Assembly (NCBI RefSeq): GCF_020520425.1
Contig: NC_079489.1
Span: 21,786,001 to 21,850,000, forward strand
DNA length: 64,000 nt
Direction of reading: 5' to 3'
From: Spinacia oleracea
Lineage: Eukaryota; Streptophyta; Magnoliopsida; Caryophyllales; Amaranthaceae
The position numbers and the translations under genes are program-made. The notes beneath the pieces were generated by a model. The model did no database searches. It saw only the letters and a list, made by a program, of their open reading frames with translations, and was not told the DNA's origin. Below, piece by piece: positions 45,459 to 55,318 of this stretch (the stretch's first letter is position 1; the number at the start of each line of letters is the position of its first letter).

Positions 45459-47531
45459 ATGGCGACAAATTCTCTCTCCTCAATATCTTCCCTCATTCTT
45501 ACTCCTTTACATTCTCAAGAAAAATCCATTTTCCCCACAAACTTCTCAACCAAATACCCATCAATAATCCGCTGTGCAATGGCTTCATCTCCTTCCCGCA
45601 ACTCAAGATTATCAGAACCCAAGAAGAAGATTTGGAAAGAAGGTGAATTCCCAGCATATTCTGAGAATTCAATTCCTGTGTTTCAAAAGAAAAGAACCCA
45701 GATTAAAAATGTCAAGAAGAAGCTTGATCGTAAGGCGAAAGCTAAAGCTTGGGTTAATACTGTTACTGAGTCTCTTTCTGACCTTATCCTTAAGAAACAA
45801 TGGCTTCAAGCTCTTCAGGTTCTCCTCTAACTTCATTCTCTCTCTAAAACAGTAAAACCCTCGGCCCCCTCACTAGAGCTGTTAAAGACTGACCCGAGTA
45901 GAAATTATGACTAGTTAGTAAGTTACTGTAACAGTTAATTAACTCAACTTGACCCAAGTACTCGATTTCATACCTCTGCAGTTAACCCCATTATATGCTA
46001 GAGCTTAATTTATTGAATTTAACACTTCAACTTTGATTTTATGGATTGTGAATTGGTACCAAAATGGAGTTGAGTACTGTGTTTTTATCATTGTGGTTTA
46101 TTTCCTTGGCTTAATTGTTGAATAATTATTTTTGCATATATTGAATTTCGCATTTGGGTCCATTGGAAACTAACCTCTCTGCAATTGCGGGGTAAGGTTG
46201 CGTACACCCGACCCCCTTTTGAGGCAATGGGGTAATGGTAATGATAATGATGATTGAATTTCTTAGCTTTTCAATACTTTTTCATAAACATCAAATTATA
46301 GTGGTGGTTTGAAATTCGGAATGGTTTGTTATTGATGAGCAATAGGGACATAAATTATAGTGGTGGTTTGAAATTTTGAACTGCTTAGGTGTTCGAGATG
46401 CTGAGAGAACAATCATTCTATCAACCAAAAGAAGGAACTTACATGAAACTGCTTGTACTGCTTGGAAAATCAGGACAACCGCGACGAGCTCATCAACTTT
46501 TTGATACCATGATTGAGGAAGGGCTTGAACCAACCCGTGAGCTTTATACTGCCTTGCTTGCTGCTTATTGCCGCAGTTTCTTGATTGATGATGCATTCTC
46601 GATTCTAGTTAAAATGAAGGCTCTTCCACAATGTCAGCCTGATGTGTTTACTTACAGCACTTTGATCAAGGCTTGTATTGATGCTTCTCATTTTGATTTG
46701 GTAGAGTCCCTCTATAAAGAAATGGATGAACGAGGTATTGTTCCTAACACGGTCACTCAGAATATTGTACTCAGTGGATATGGTAAAGCTGGGAAATTCG
46801 ACCAAATGGAGAAGATTTTGTCTGGAATGCTTCAGAGTCCTACTTGCAAACCTGATGTATGGACTATGAACACAATAATTGCCTTATTTGGAAATATGGG
46901 TCAGATTGAGATGATGGAAAGGTGGTATGAGAAATTCCGGGATTTCAATATTGAACCTGAAACTAGGACTTTTAACATCTTAATTGGTGCTTATGGGAAA
47001 AAGCGCATGTATGATAAAATGTCTTCGGTGATGGAATACATGCGCAAGCTTGAATTTCCTTGGACAACTTCCACTTACAATAATGTGATAGAGGCATTTT
47101 CTGATGTAGGAGATGTGAAAAACATGGAATTTACGTTCAATCAGATGCGTGCTGAGGGAATGAAAGCAGACACCAAGACAATTTGTTGTCTTGTTCGGGG
47201 ATATGCCAATGCGGGTGTGTTCCATAAAGTAGTGAGTACTGCTCAATTGGCTGGAAGATTGGAGATACCAGAAAATACATCATTTTTTAATGCTGTTATA
47301 TTTGCATGTGCAAAAGCTGATGATTTGATGGAAATGGAAAGAGTTTATAGAAGGATGAAGGAGAAACACTGCCAGCCGGATGACAATACTTTCGCTGTCA
47401 TGATTGATGCTTACAGCAAGGAAGGTATGAGTGACAAGATATATGACTTGGAACAGGAAAGAGACAAGATGGTCACTGCCACTCCCGGGGATAACTCGAG
47501 TGAAGTGATGGACCCTGCTAGTGATGTCTGA
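45459..47531 (+). CDS. EMB2750-like: Chloroplast PPR protein, EMB2750/PPR2-like, 2 exons, 500 aa
   Basis: Exons 45459-45818 and 46389-47531 join in phase 0 (GTTCTC..TGCTTAG intron) to give 500 residues. The Ser/Thr-rich, acid-poor N-terminus (about 1-50) looks like a plastid transit peptide. It is followed by a basic block (KKKLDRKAKAKAW, about residues 85-97) and about eight P-type pentatricopeptide repeats in the rest, for example DVFTYSTLIKACIDASHFDL and TRTFNILIGAYGKKRMYDKM. The sequence closely resembles, from memory, Arabidopsis At3g06430 (EMB2750/PPR2), a plastid RNA-binding protein linked to 23S rRNA and required for embryo development. P-type repeats without E/DYW domains imply RNA binding or stabilisation, not editing. 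A SINE-like fragment lies in the intron. Confidence 0.9.
46157..46254 (+). repeat. Au-SINE-like fragment in the PPR intron
   Basis: CCATTGGAAACTAACCTCTC..TGCGGGGTAAGGTTGCGTAC ACCCGACCCCC is a widely dispersed plant SINE core as I remember it. Only part of the element is present. Confidence 0.5.
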
Positions 47532-47970
47532 TTGCGGAGTTGATTGATTAATACGTTTTTGTAGAACTGATGCAAACTGTTGGGTTTTGGATTGCACAAC
47601 TTCCCGACTAAAGGATTCCTGCTGCTGTCATCCTGTTTTTATTGTCAGCCACTGCAGCGTTGCAGGAGGTCCTTTCAATCACTCGGAAACTGGCTGTAAG
47701 GTTGAACAGATCACAGATGGAAGTAACTAGCCAACACTCTTCTGCAACCTAGTATTCTTATTGCTGTATATTCTTCTAGTTGCTTAGTTAATGACCTTGC
47801 AGTTTTGATTCTTGAAGAGTTAGACGATATACTGATTACTTCATTGGAATGACAAATTTACACTGTTGAAAATGTAAGATGACAGATATTGTCTTTATAT
47901 TTATAGGAAGGTTTTAACAGCTTCAAGTAAAATGGTGTAATCTAGGAACTTATTTTGTGCATCGTTCAGT
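47532..47970 (+). other. PPR 3' UTR and flank up to the retrotransposon
   Basis: Non-coding. The transcript end presumably lies here or beyond the insertion, since the retrotransposon sits only about 440 bp from the stop codon. Confidence 0.45.
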
Positions 47971-47975
47971 GTTAT
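47971..47975. repeat. Target-site duplication, left (gttat)
   Basis: GTTAT before the LTR start TGTACGGG, repeated at 59844-59848. Confidence 0.95.
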
Positions 47976-47985
47976 TGTACGGGTA

Positions 47986-48007
47986 TGCTACCAGCTGGCT
48001 GGTAGCA
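47986..48007. repeat. 22-bp palindrome at the LTR start
   Basis: TGCTACCAGC and GCTGGTAGCA are perfect complements separated by TG, 10 bp inside the LTR. A second ACC-GGT pair follows around 48078-48100. Confidence 0.9.
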
Positions 48008-48183
48008 TCGCCAAACATTTAAGGAGGCACGTGACCAGTTATTAATAATCCTTAACGGCAGTTATTATTCCCTACCAGCATCTCTTACAAGCCGGTAGGG
48101 GGGAGGCACGTGACCAAACCAAGAGGTCAACGGGTCGCTATCAATCGGGTAGGACCCATTTGTCCGTACGCCCGACCCGCGCC

Positions 48184-48191
48184 TATATATA
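48184..48191 (+). promoter_or_regulatory. TATA box of the 5' LTR
   Basis: CCTATATATATGGG about 225 bp upstream of the LTR end. Transcription would start about 30 bp downstream. The same box is in the 3' LTR. Confidence 0.65.
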
Positions 48192-48410
48192 TGGGCTTCA
48201 TTTATGACAAAAGGTACGCAAACACAATCATTTCCACTAAAACCAAAATACTTATCACTCATCATATCTGACTTTAGCATCGGAGGGGGGATCCTCGAAT
48301 CACCCTCGAGGCTAGTTCATCTTTGTTATCTGCGCAGGATATCAACAGGGTAACAGTAGCACTCAACCAGCAAGACATCTCCAACCGTTCCCAAATCATA
48401 CCAGAACAAT

Positions 48411-48427
48411 TGGCGCTAGAAGGAGGG
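48411..48427 (+). other. Primer-binding site
   Basis: TGGCGCTAGAAGGAGGG two bases after the LTR end, a Tat-type primer site. The matching tRNA is not identified here. Confidence 0.7.
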
Positions 48428-48460
48428 GATCTCCCAACCTTGTCAAGTAAATCAGCCATC

Positions 48461-51400
48461 ATGGATACCAACAACAAAAAACCTAGAAAAAACAACAATC
48501 TCCCACAATCAGCAGTGATCACACCAACATCAGTAGCACAACCCGCAGTCAAATCTTCTCTCTTACCTGTCTCAACCAGCCAAGTCACACCACTTACCGA
48601 TCCTCCCCCAAAAACACTCAAGTCACAGATAAGCATTGCCCCCCCAGGTTTTGAAGACCCGAACGACGTGATCATAGAGGACGAAACGTCCATGGAAGAA
48701 AGGGCACAAGATTCCCCATCACCCCCACAGATTCAGAGCAACCTCTCGGCGTTGTCCCAAAGGTTCACACCACAACAGCTGCTGACGGCGTCTGCCGTCA
48801 TGAAAGCAATGGCTGAACTGTCCTCAAGGAGGACGGAGGGAAATCAGATCGTGGTTACCGGCAATCGCCCGGGTGTGATGCCGGTTAGAAATCTCTACGA
48901 AACCCTAGAGCATGAAGTGGTACTGCCAGCACAACCTGAACCAATACTTGTACAGAGTGAAAATCCGGGTAGAAGAAAAAGGCATAGCTCTCGGCGCAGA
49001 GAAAGGTCCACTAGACGCCGGGAGTCGGTGTCAGAGCAAGAAGGGTCGTTTCCTGCTGGTAGGGAATCGACACCGTATCACGAAGAGTACATCGTACAGT
49101 CTCCACAACCAGGTTGGAATAGATATGAAGGATATCTACCTCATCAGGAGCCGATGAGGCGAACCATACACCCCAAAGACTCCCCACTCTGCAGGGGTAT
49201 ACTGGAGCAACCTATGGAGAAAGTAAAGATGCCGACGTGCAAATACAACGGAACCACAGACCCCGAAAATCACTCCACCGCTTTCGAACAACACATGATG
49301 CTGTATTCTGACTCAGATGCCATGTGGTGCAAAGTGTTCCAAACCACATTATCAGGGGTGGCAGCCGATTGGTATAAGAAGTTGCCGGCCGGATCGATAT
49401 TCAGTTTTCGGCAGATCCAAGAGGACTTTGTGAGGCGGTTCATTAGCAAGGTTGAACGAAAGAAAACATCTGGAGAGCTGATGTCAATCTCACAAAGGCC
49501 GAAGGAGCCGCTGAGAGAATACCTTACTCGTTTTAACAACGAATCCATCACAATACCAGATTTACAGCAAGAAATAGCCGTCTTGGCTCTGTTGAGAGGG
49601 ATGCAGGAATGCGAGTTCAAAAGGTACCTGGGAAGAAAGTCATTCACCTCGCTGGGGGAGGCCTTGAGAAAAGCAAATGAGTATATCAGGAGTGATGAGC
49701 TGATGCTAATATCACCCATGGGGGGAAATCAGGCAGTACAATCGGCCAAGAAGGATCATGTTCCCATACAGCAACACAATTACCGGAAAGATAACGGTAG
49801 AAAGGAGGGCCATCAGCAGAGAGGAGGATATCCGAACAGACAACAGCCGGTAGGGGCTTACCAGGTGTACACTCCCCTGAACACCGCCAGGGCCACGATC
49901 TACGCAGTAAATAAATCGGCAGCGTGGAGAAAACCGTTACCGATGGATGCCCCAGGTAACAATAAGAACTTTTGTGCTTTTCATAATGATCATGGTCATT
50001 ACACGGAGCATTGCAAAGAGCTCAAGGATAACATCGAAGAGCTGGTAAGAAGGGGATACCTATCCCAGTACAGGGTTCGACAGGAAGGCCAGGGAGGAAA
50101 TAACAGGCAGGGCAGTTCACATAGTCATGCCCCATATACACCTACTCAGCCAGGGTATGCACAGCCCACTGGTAGGATTGAACAGGCACCACCATCCCGG
50201 CAAGAAATCCGGTCATTACCGGAAACAGGCAAAGATGGGGCCGACAGGGGAAAGAGACCCACGGTTTGGGTGATCTCTGGAGGGCCCGTGCATGGAGGTA
50301 CAGTCAGCGGGGCAATAAGAAATCTAGAGGAGCACAGGCATTTGGTGAGTTACCATAGCGCAAGGAAATGGCCGGAACCAATCCCCCTACCGGTCATCAC
50401 GTTCACCTCGGACGATTGTCGCGGCATTATATATCCCCATGATGACCCGCTGGTATTGGAACTCGAGATAGCAAACTTCCCCGTCAAGAGATGCCTGATT
50501 GATGGAGGCAGCTCTGCGAACATCATATTCTGGGAAGCTTTCACCCAGCTGAACATAGATCACGGAGAGTTAACAAGGGTGAGCTATCCCGTTATCGGAT
50601 TCTCTGGAGCCAGCGTCTATCCAGAAGGCAGTATCCGTCTACCGGTTCAAGTAGGTAGAGGATCATCAGCCAGGGACTTAATGGTCGACTTTTTGGTGAT
50701 AAAAGTACCAGCAGCGTATAACGTAATAATTGGTCGACCATTCATTCATGACGCACAGGCGGTGGTGTCCACATATCATTTGACCATGATATATCTCTCA
50801 AATCTGGAAAGAACAGAAAGGGTACATGGCAGTCAGGAGACTGCCAGATCGTGTTATCTGACAGCGATAAAGGCACCAGGAAGGATGGTGCCGAAAACCA
50901 ACCTTGCCCGAGAAGCAAACATGCCAACCAAAAGAAAGAGAGGGGACTTGAGCATGGAAAATTTTGATGAAAGGCCGGTTTGCATCCCAAGGCCAGCTGC
51001 AGATGGAGAAACTCGGGAAATTGAATTAGTAGAAGGAGTTCCAGAAAGAACGGTACGAATAGGTGCCGATATGGAGGCAGATCAGCAGGTCAATCTCATC
51101 GGCCTGTTACGAGAAAATGCAGATGTCTTTGCCTTCTCTGCAGATGAAATGCCCGGTATCAGCCCAGACATCATAGTGCATCGTCTGAATGTAGACAAGT
51201 CAGTCAGGCCGGTAAAGCAAAAGAAGAGAAATTTCTCCAGTGAAAAAAATGCTGCAATAAAAGAAGAAGTGGAAAAGCTGCTGGAAGCAGGGTTCATAGA
51301 AGTTTGTGATTACCCCGAATGGTTGGCCAACGTAGTCATGGTAAAAAAGTCAAATGGCAGTTGGCGAATGTGCGTAGATTTTACCAATCTGAATGGGGCG

Positions 51401-52753
51401 TGCCCCAAGGACTGCTATCCATTGCCACGAATCGATAGGCTGGTAGATTCAACAAGTGGCCACGCTCTTTTGAGTTTCCTGGATGCCTTCTCAGGGTATC
51501 ACCAAGTCAGCTTGTGTAAAGCCGATAGAAAGAAGGCCGCCTTCATCACAGATTCAGGGGTATACAGCTATAAGGCTATGCCATTTGGGTTGAAGAATGC
51601 GGGAGCAACCTACCAGAAGTTGGTGGATAGGGTATTTGCTTCCCAGAAAGGGAGGAACATAGAGGTGTATGTGGATGACTCAATAGTTAAAAGCCGATTG
51701 GCCAGTGACCACATCGACGACTTGAGAGAAACTTTCGAAACTCTGAGGAGGTTCAGGATGAAGTTAAACCCCAAGAAATGTGTATTCGGGGTCCGATCAG
51801 GAAAGTTCCTGGGTTTCCTAGTAAGCGAAAGGGGAATCGATGCCAATCCAGATAAGGTAGATGCAATTATGAATCTGCCAGAACCCGGTTGCATAAAAGA
51901 CGTGCAAAAGTTAACAGGAAGAATGGCCGCATTGACTCGGTTCATTAGCAAATCAGCAGATAGGGCGTTGCCCTTTTTCAACGTGTTAAAACAAAACAAG
52001 AAATTCAAGTGGGGAGAAACAGAAAGAGCAGCATTTGAGGCAGTAAAACGGCACCTGCAAGTCCTACCCACAATAGCTCGACCAGAGGAAGGGGACACGC
52101 TGCAGCTATACATATCTGCTTCTCAACACACAGTAGCAGCAGTTCTGATCATAGAGAAAGATAAAACACAGATACCGGTGTACTTTGTCAGCCACATCTT
52201 GCAAGAAGCAGAAACGAGGTACTCCTTGATAGAAAAATTGGGGTTGGCAGTATTGATTGCAGCCAGAAAGTTGAGACCTTACTTTGATGCACACGGGATC
52301 CAAGTCCTCACAAACTACCCACTGGAAAAAGCAATGCAAAAAATGGACACATCAGGTAGACTCCTAAAATGGGCGATTGAACTATCAGAGTTTCACATGG
52401 AATATCGGCCCAGAATGGCTATAAAGGCCCAAGCACTGTCTGACTTCATAGTCGAAGCATCATACCAGGAGGAGGAAATAAAGGAAGGAATATGGGAAGT
52501 AGCAGTAGACGGCTCGGTCACCAAATCAGGGTCAGGAGCGGGGGTAATAGTTACCTCACCGGAAGGAGACCAGTTCGAGTATGCTATTAAGTTCTCTTTC
52601 CAGGCATCAAACAACGAGGCAGAATACGAGGCCGCAATCGCTGGCATACAGATCTGCACGGCAGCTGGTGCTCGTAGGCTCATGCTTACAACCGACTCAC
52701 AGCTGGTAGCAAACCAGTTCTCAGGAGAATATGAAACGAAGAAGAATCCATGA
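48461..52753 (+). CDS. Gag-PR-RT-RNaseH polyprotein, truncated by a frameshift (1,430 aa)
   Basis: First in-frame ATG is at 48461, 52 bp after the LTR. Order: Pro/Ser-rich N-terminus; Gag core (about 255-430, with DWYKKLPAGSIFSFRQIQED); zinc-knuckle-like CAFHNDHGHYTEHC (about 504-517); protease with CLIDGGSSANI (Asp about 680); reverse transcriptase (about 950-1130) with YVDD at 1070-1073; and the start of RNase H (VDGSVTKSGSG, about 1347). The frame ends KKNP-stop in RNase H. The next ORF overlaps the stop (ATGA) and continues the same protein, so one base has been lost near 52738-52746. Everything else looks intact, so this copy was probably active until recently. It would make virus-like particle, cDNA and processing functions. 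Confidence 0.93.
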   Translation: MDTNNKKPRKNNNLPQSAVITPTSVAQPAVKSSLLPVSTSQVTPLTDPPPKTLKSQISIAPPGFEDPNDVIIEDETSMEERAQDSPSPPQIQSNLSALSQRFTPQQLLTASAVMKAMAELSSRRTEGNQIVVTGNRPGVMPVRNLYETLEHEVVLPAQPEPILVQSENPGRRKRHSSRRRERSTRRRESVSEQEGSFPAGRESTPYHEEYIVQSPQPGWNRYEGYLPHQEPMRRTIHPKDSPLCRGILEQPMEKVKMPTCKYNGTTDPENHSTAFEQHMMLYSDSDAMWCKVFQTTLSGVAADWYKKLPAGSIFSFRQIQEDFVRRFISKVERKKTSGELMSISQRPKEPLREYLTRFNNESITIPDLQQEIAVLALLRGMQECEFKRYLGRKSFTSLGEALRKANEYIRSDELMLISPMGGNQAVQSAKKDHVPIQQHNYRKDNGRKEGHQQRGGYPNRQQPVGAYQVYTPLNTARATIYAVNKSAAWRKPLPMDAPGNNKNFCAFHNDHGHYTEHCKELKDNIEELVRRGYLSQYRVRQEGQGGNNRQGSSHSHAPYTPTQPGYAQPTGRIEQAPPSRQEIRSLPETGKDGADRGKRPTVWVISGGPVHGGTVSGAIRNLEEHRHLVSYHSARKWPEPIPLPVITFTSDDCRGIIYPHDDPLVLELEIANFPVKRCLIDGGSSANIIFWEAFTQLNIDHGELTRVSYPVIGFSGASVYPEGSIRLPVQVGRGSSARDLMVDFLVIKVPAAYNVIIGRPFIHDAQAVVSTYHLTMIYLSNLERTERVHGSQETARSCYLTAIKAPGRMVPKTNLAREANMPTKRKRGDLSMENFDERPVCIPRPAADGETREIELVEGVPERTVRIGADMEADQQVNLIGLLRENADVFAFSADEMPGISPDIIVHRLNVDKSVRPVKQKKRNFSSEKNAAIKEEVEKLLEAGFIEVCDYPEWLANVVMVKKSNGSWRMCVDFTNLNGACPKDCYPLPRIDRLVDSTSGHALLSFLDAFSGYHQVSLCKADRKKAAFITDSGVYSYKAMPFGLKNAGATYQKLVDRVFASQKGRNIEVYVDDSIVKSRLASDHIDDLRETFETLRRFRMKLNPKKCVFGVRSGKFLGFLVSERGIDANPDKVDAIMNLPEPGCIKDVQKLTGRMAALTRFISKSADRALPFFNVLKQNKKFKWGETERAAFEAVKRHLQVLPTIARPEEGDTLQLYISASQHTVAAVLIIEKDKTQIPVYFVSHILQEAETRYSLIEKLGLAVLIAARKLRPYFDAHGIQVLTNYPLEKAMQKMDTSGRLLKWAIELSEFHMEYRPRMAIKAQALSDFIVEASYQEEEIKEGIWEVAVDGSVTKSGSGAGVIVTSPEGDQFEYAIKFSFQASNNEAEYEAAIAGIQICTAAGARRLMLTTDSQLVANQFSGEYETKKNP

Positions 52754-54201
52754 AACGATACGCCGAAAAGCTTAAACAATCAGCGGCACAGTTGGAAAGC
52801 TTCGAAATAAAATTAGTACCCCGATCAGAGAACATGTTGGCAGACTCCCTGTCAAAACTGGCCAGCTCGAGTGCTCTGGTAAAATCAGTAATGATGGAGG
52901 TCATGCACCGAAGGAGCCCTGAAGTATTGGCAAATCAGGTCATGGTAATCACGAGCCAATCTGAATGGTATGACACCTTGTGGGCATACAAGAGAGATGG
53001 AACCCTGCCTGCAGAAAAAACGGAAGCAAGAAGGTTGATTAGAAACTCATGCTGGTTCGTAATCATCAGAGGCCAACTCTACAAACGGGGTTTTAGCTTG
53101 CCTCTGTTACGATGCATATCAGCATACGAATCGGCACGACTGATAGAAGAAATACATGAAGGAGTGTGTGGAAATCATCAGGGAGGAAAAACCCTTGCAC
53201 TGAAATGCCAAAGGCAAGGATACTACTGGCCGACAATGCTAACAGACGCACAAAAGTACGTCAAGAAATGTGAAAAATGTCAAGTTTTTTCAGCAGTCAT
53301 TAATCGTCCTGCAAACGATCTCATGCCAATCCTAAATCCAATACCGTTCGCCCAGTGGGGAATGGACATTCTGGGACCTTTCACAACGGCATCCGGTGGA
53401 AGAAAATATCTGATAGTGGCAGTCGATTATTTCACCAAATGGATAGAAGCAGAGCCGGTGGCAAAGATAACTGCAAATCAGGTCAAAAAGTTCATATGGA
53501 AAGGTATAATCACCAGGTTCGGATTACCAATGGCAATCGTGATGGACCATGGAGTACAGTTTGATTGCTCACCAGTTCAAAGTTTTTTGAGTACGTACAA
53601 AGTCAAGTTTGCCTACTCTTCTGTTTGTCATCCCCAAAGCAATGGACAGGCAGAAGCTGCCAACAAACAGATACTGGCAGCAATGAGAAAGAAGCTAGAC
53701 GACTATAAGGCTGGTTGGGCCGATATTGTTCCAGAGATACTTTGGGGAAATAGAACCACCGTTAAGGAAGCAACGGGAGAGAGCCCATTCCGTCTATGTT
53801 TCGGATCAGAAGCAGTGATACCAGCAGAAGTAGGGTTACCTACATTCAGGATCCAGCATTATGAAGAAAACAAGAACGGTAAACTGTTAAAGCAGGAGCT
53901 GGATCTTCTACCAGAGATCAGACTCAGAGCAGAAATCAGATCGGCGGCTTACAAGCAGCGCATAAGCAATGCCTACAACAAAAGAGTAAAACACAGACAG
54001 CTTGAAGTAGGAGACCTGGTGCTCCGCAGAACTGCAGCTACAGGCAAGGCAAAGGTCCAAGGGAAGTTAACCCCAAACTGGGAGGGGCCTTATCAGATAT
54101 GGGAAGAAATCGTACCAGGATCTTTTAGGCTGATGGATATGGGTGGAACAGCACTAAAAAATTCATGGAACGCCAGCGTCCTTAGAAAGTTTTATGTGTA
54201 G
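52750..54201 (+). CDS. RNase H end plus integrase (483 codons, shifted frame)
   Basis: Continuation of the polyprotein in the next frame. It begins with the end of RNase H (ENMLADSLSKLASS, about 27-40) and proceeds to integrase with the HHCC zinc site (H136, H142, then CEKCQ near 174-178). The DDE core has D206 in MDILGPF, D266 in MDHGVQF and E302 in GQAEAANK, a spacing of exactly 35 residues. A C-terminal domain ends KNSWNASVLRKFYV. The central motif MDHGVQF departs from the more usual SDNG form but keeps the catalytic Asp. The ATG at 52750 is probably not a natural start. Confidence 0.9.
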   Translation: MKRYAEKLKQSAAQLESFEIKLVPRSENMLADSLSKLASSSALVKSVMMEVMHRRSPEVLANQVMVITSQSEWYDTLWAYKRDGTLPAEKTEARRLIRNSCWFVIIRGQLYKRGFSLPLLRCISAYESARLIEEIHEGVCGNHQGGKTLALKCQRQGYYWPTMLTDAQKYVKKCEKCQVFSAVINRPANDLMPILNPIPFAQWGMDILGPFTTASGGRKYLIVAVDYFTKWIEAEPVAKITANQVKKFIWKGIITRFGLPMAIVMDHGVQFDCSPVQSFLSTYKVKFAYSSVCHPQSNGQAEAANKQILAAMRKKLDDYKAGWADIVPEILWGNRTTVKEATGESPFRLCFGSEAVIPAEVGLPTFRIQHYEENKNGKLLKQELDLLPEIRLRAEIRSAAYKQRISNAYNKRVKHRQLEVGDLVLRRTAATGKAKVQGKLTPNWEGPYQIWEEIVPGSFRLMDMGGTALKNSWNASVLRKFYV

Positions 54202-54284
54202 TCACTAACCCAAAAAGGCCGATTGAGCCAGGCCTGTTATGGTCCATGAAATGAAAGAAAGTCGAGGAATTCAAAGCAGAAGAA

Positions 54285-55045
54285 TCAAACCCTTAAAGTA
54301 GGTCAGCAAGGCTACTATCAGCTTGCTGACTCGGGGTAATGTATAATCAAAAAATCGTGATTCAAACCCTTAAAGTAGGTCAGCAAGGCTACTATCAGCT
54401 TGCTGACTCGGGGTAATACGAATCAAACCCTTAAAGTAGGTCAGCAAGGCTACTATCAGCTTGCTGACTCGGGGTAATATATAATCAAAAATCGTGATTC
54501 AAACCCTTAAAGTAGGTCAGCAAGGCTACTATCAGCTTGCTGACTCGGGGTGATACGAATCAAACCCTTAAAGTAGGTCAGCAAGGCTACTATCAGCTTG
54601 CTGACTCGGGGTAATGTATAATCAAAAATCGTGATTCAAACCCTTAAAGTAGGTCAGCAAGGCTACTATCAGCTTGCTGACTCGGGGTGGTACGAATCAA
54701 ACCCTTAAAGTAGGTCAGCAAGGCTACTATCAGCTTGCTGACTCGGGGTAATGTATAATCAAAAAATCGTGATTCAAACCCTTAAAGTAGGTCAGCAAGG
54801 CTACTATCAGCTTGCTGACTCGGGGTGATACGAATCAAACCCTTAAAATAAGTCAGCAAGGCTACTATCACCTTGCTGACTCGGGGTAATGTATAGTCAA
54901 ATATCATGATTCAAAACCCTTAAAATAAGTCAGCAAGGCTACTATCAGCTTGCTGACTCGGGGTAATGTATAGTCAAATATCATGATTCAAAACCCTTAA
55001 AGTAAGTCAGCAAGGCTACTATCAGCTTGCTGACTCGGGGTAAAG
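54285..55045. repeat. Eleven-copy hairpin array with alternating unit lengths
   Basis: Each unit contains AACCCTTAAAGTAGGTCAGC and a perfect stem GTCAGCAAG/CTTGCTGAC (loop GCTACTATCAG), then CTCGGGGTAA. Spacers alternate between a long form (with ATAATCAAAAATCGTGATTC) and a short form (ACGAATC) in the first eight copies, making dimers of about 137 bp. The last three are long, more diverged copies. It lies between pol and the antisense gene. Confidence 0.95.
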
Positions 55046-55318
55046 TACCAGATTCAAACAGCACAATTGCATAAATAAGGGCAAGAGCAACACCATCTGA
55101 ATAAAGCAAATTCGACAGCCAACACCAACACTGACATTTGTTAGCTGATCAAAAATGGCACAAGGTAAAGTTTACAAAAACAAAACATAAAATATCCCAG
55201 GGCAAAAAGTGCCACAAACAGCTGATACCAAAAGTGCGTCTAAAAAAATAAACTAATCTTTAAAAGCAGCAACGCCAGATGAACCACAGGATGATACCGG
55301 TGATGACTGCCCGCACCT

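Larger units (their letters stand above)
47976..48408 (+). repeat. 5' LTR
   Basis: 433 bp, TGTACGGG..CAGAACA. Identical to the 3' LTR except A/G four bases before the final ACA segment (CCAGAACA against CCGGAACA). Confidence 0.95.

Noticed and set aside
48323-48460. In-frame extension of the gag frame upstream into the LTR
   Set aside because: It begins with a non-ATG codon inside the LTR and before the primer site. ATG 48461 is the first proper start after the LTR.
54285-55045. CRISPR-like appearance of a regularly spaced palindromic repeat
   Set aside because: Spacers are themselves repeated and the context is a plant retrotransposon, so it is an ordinary tandem satellite with hairpins.
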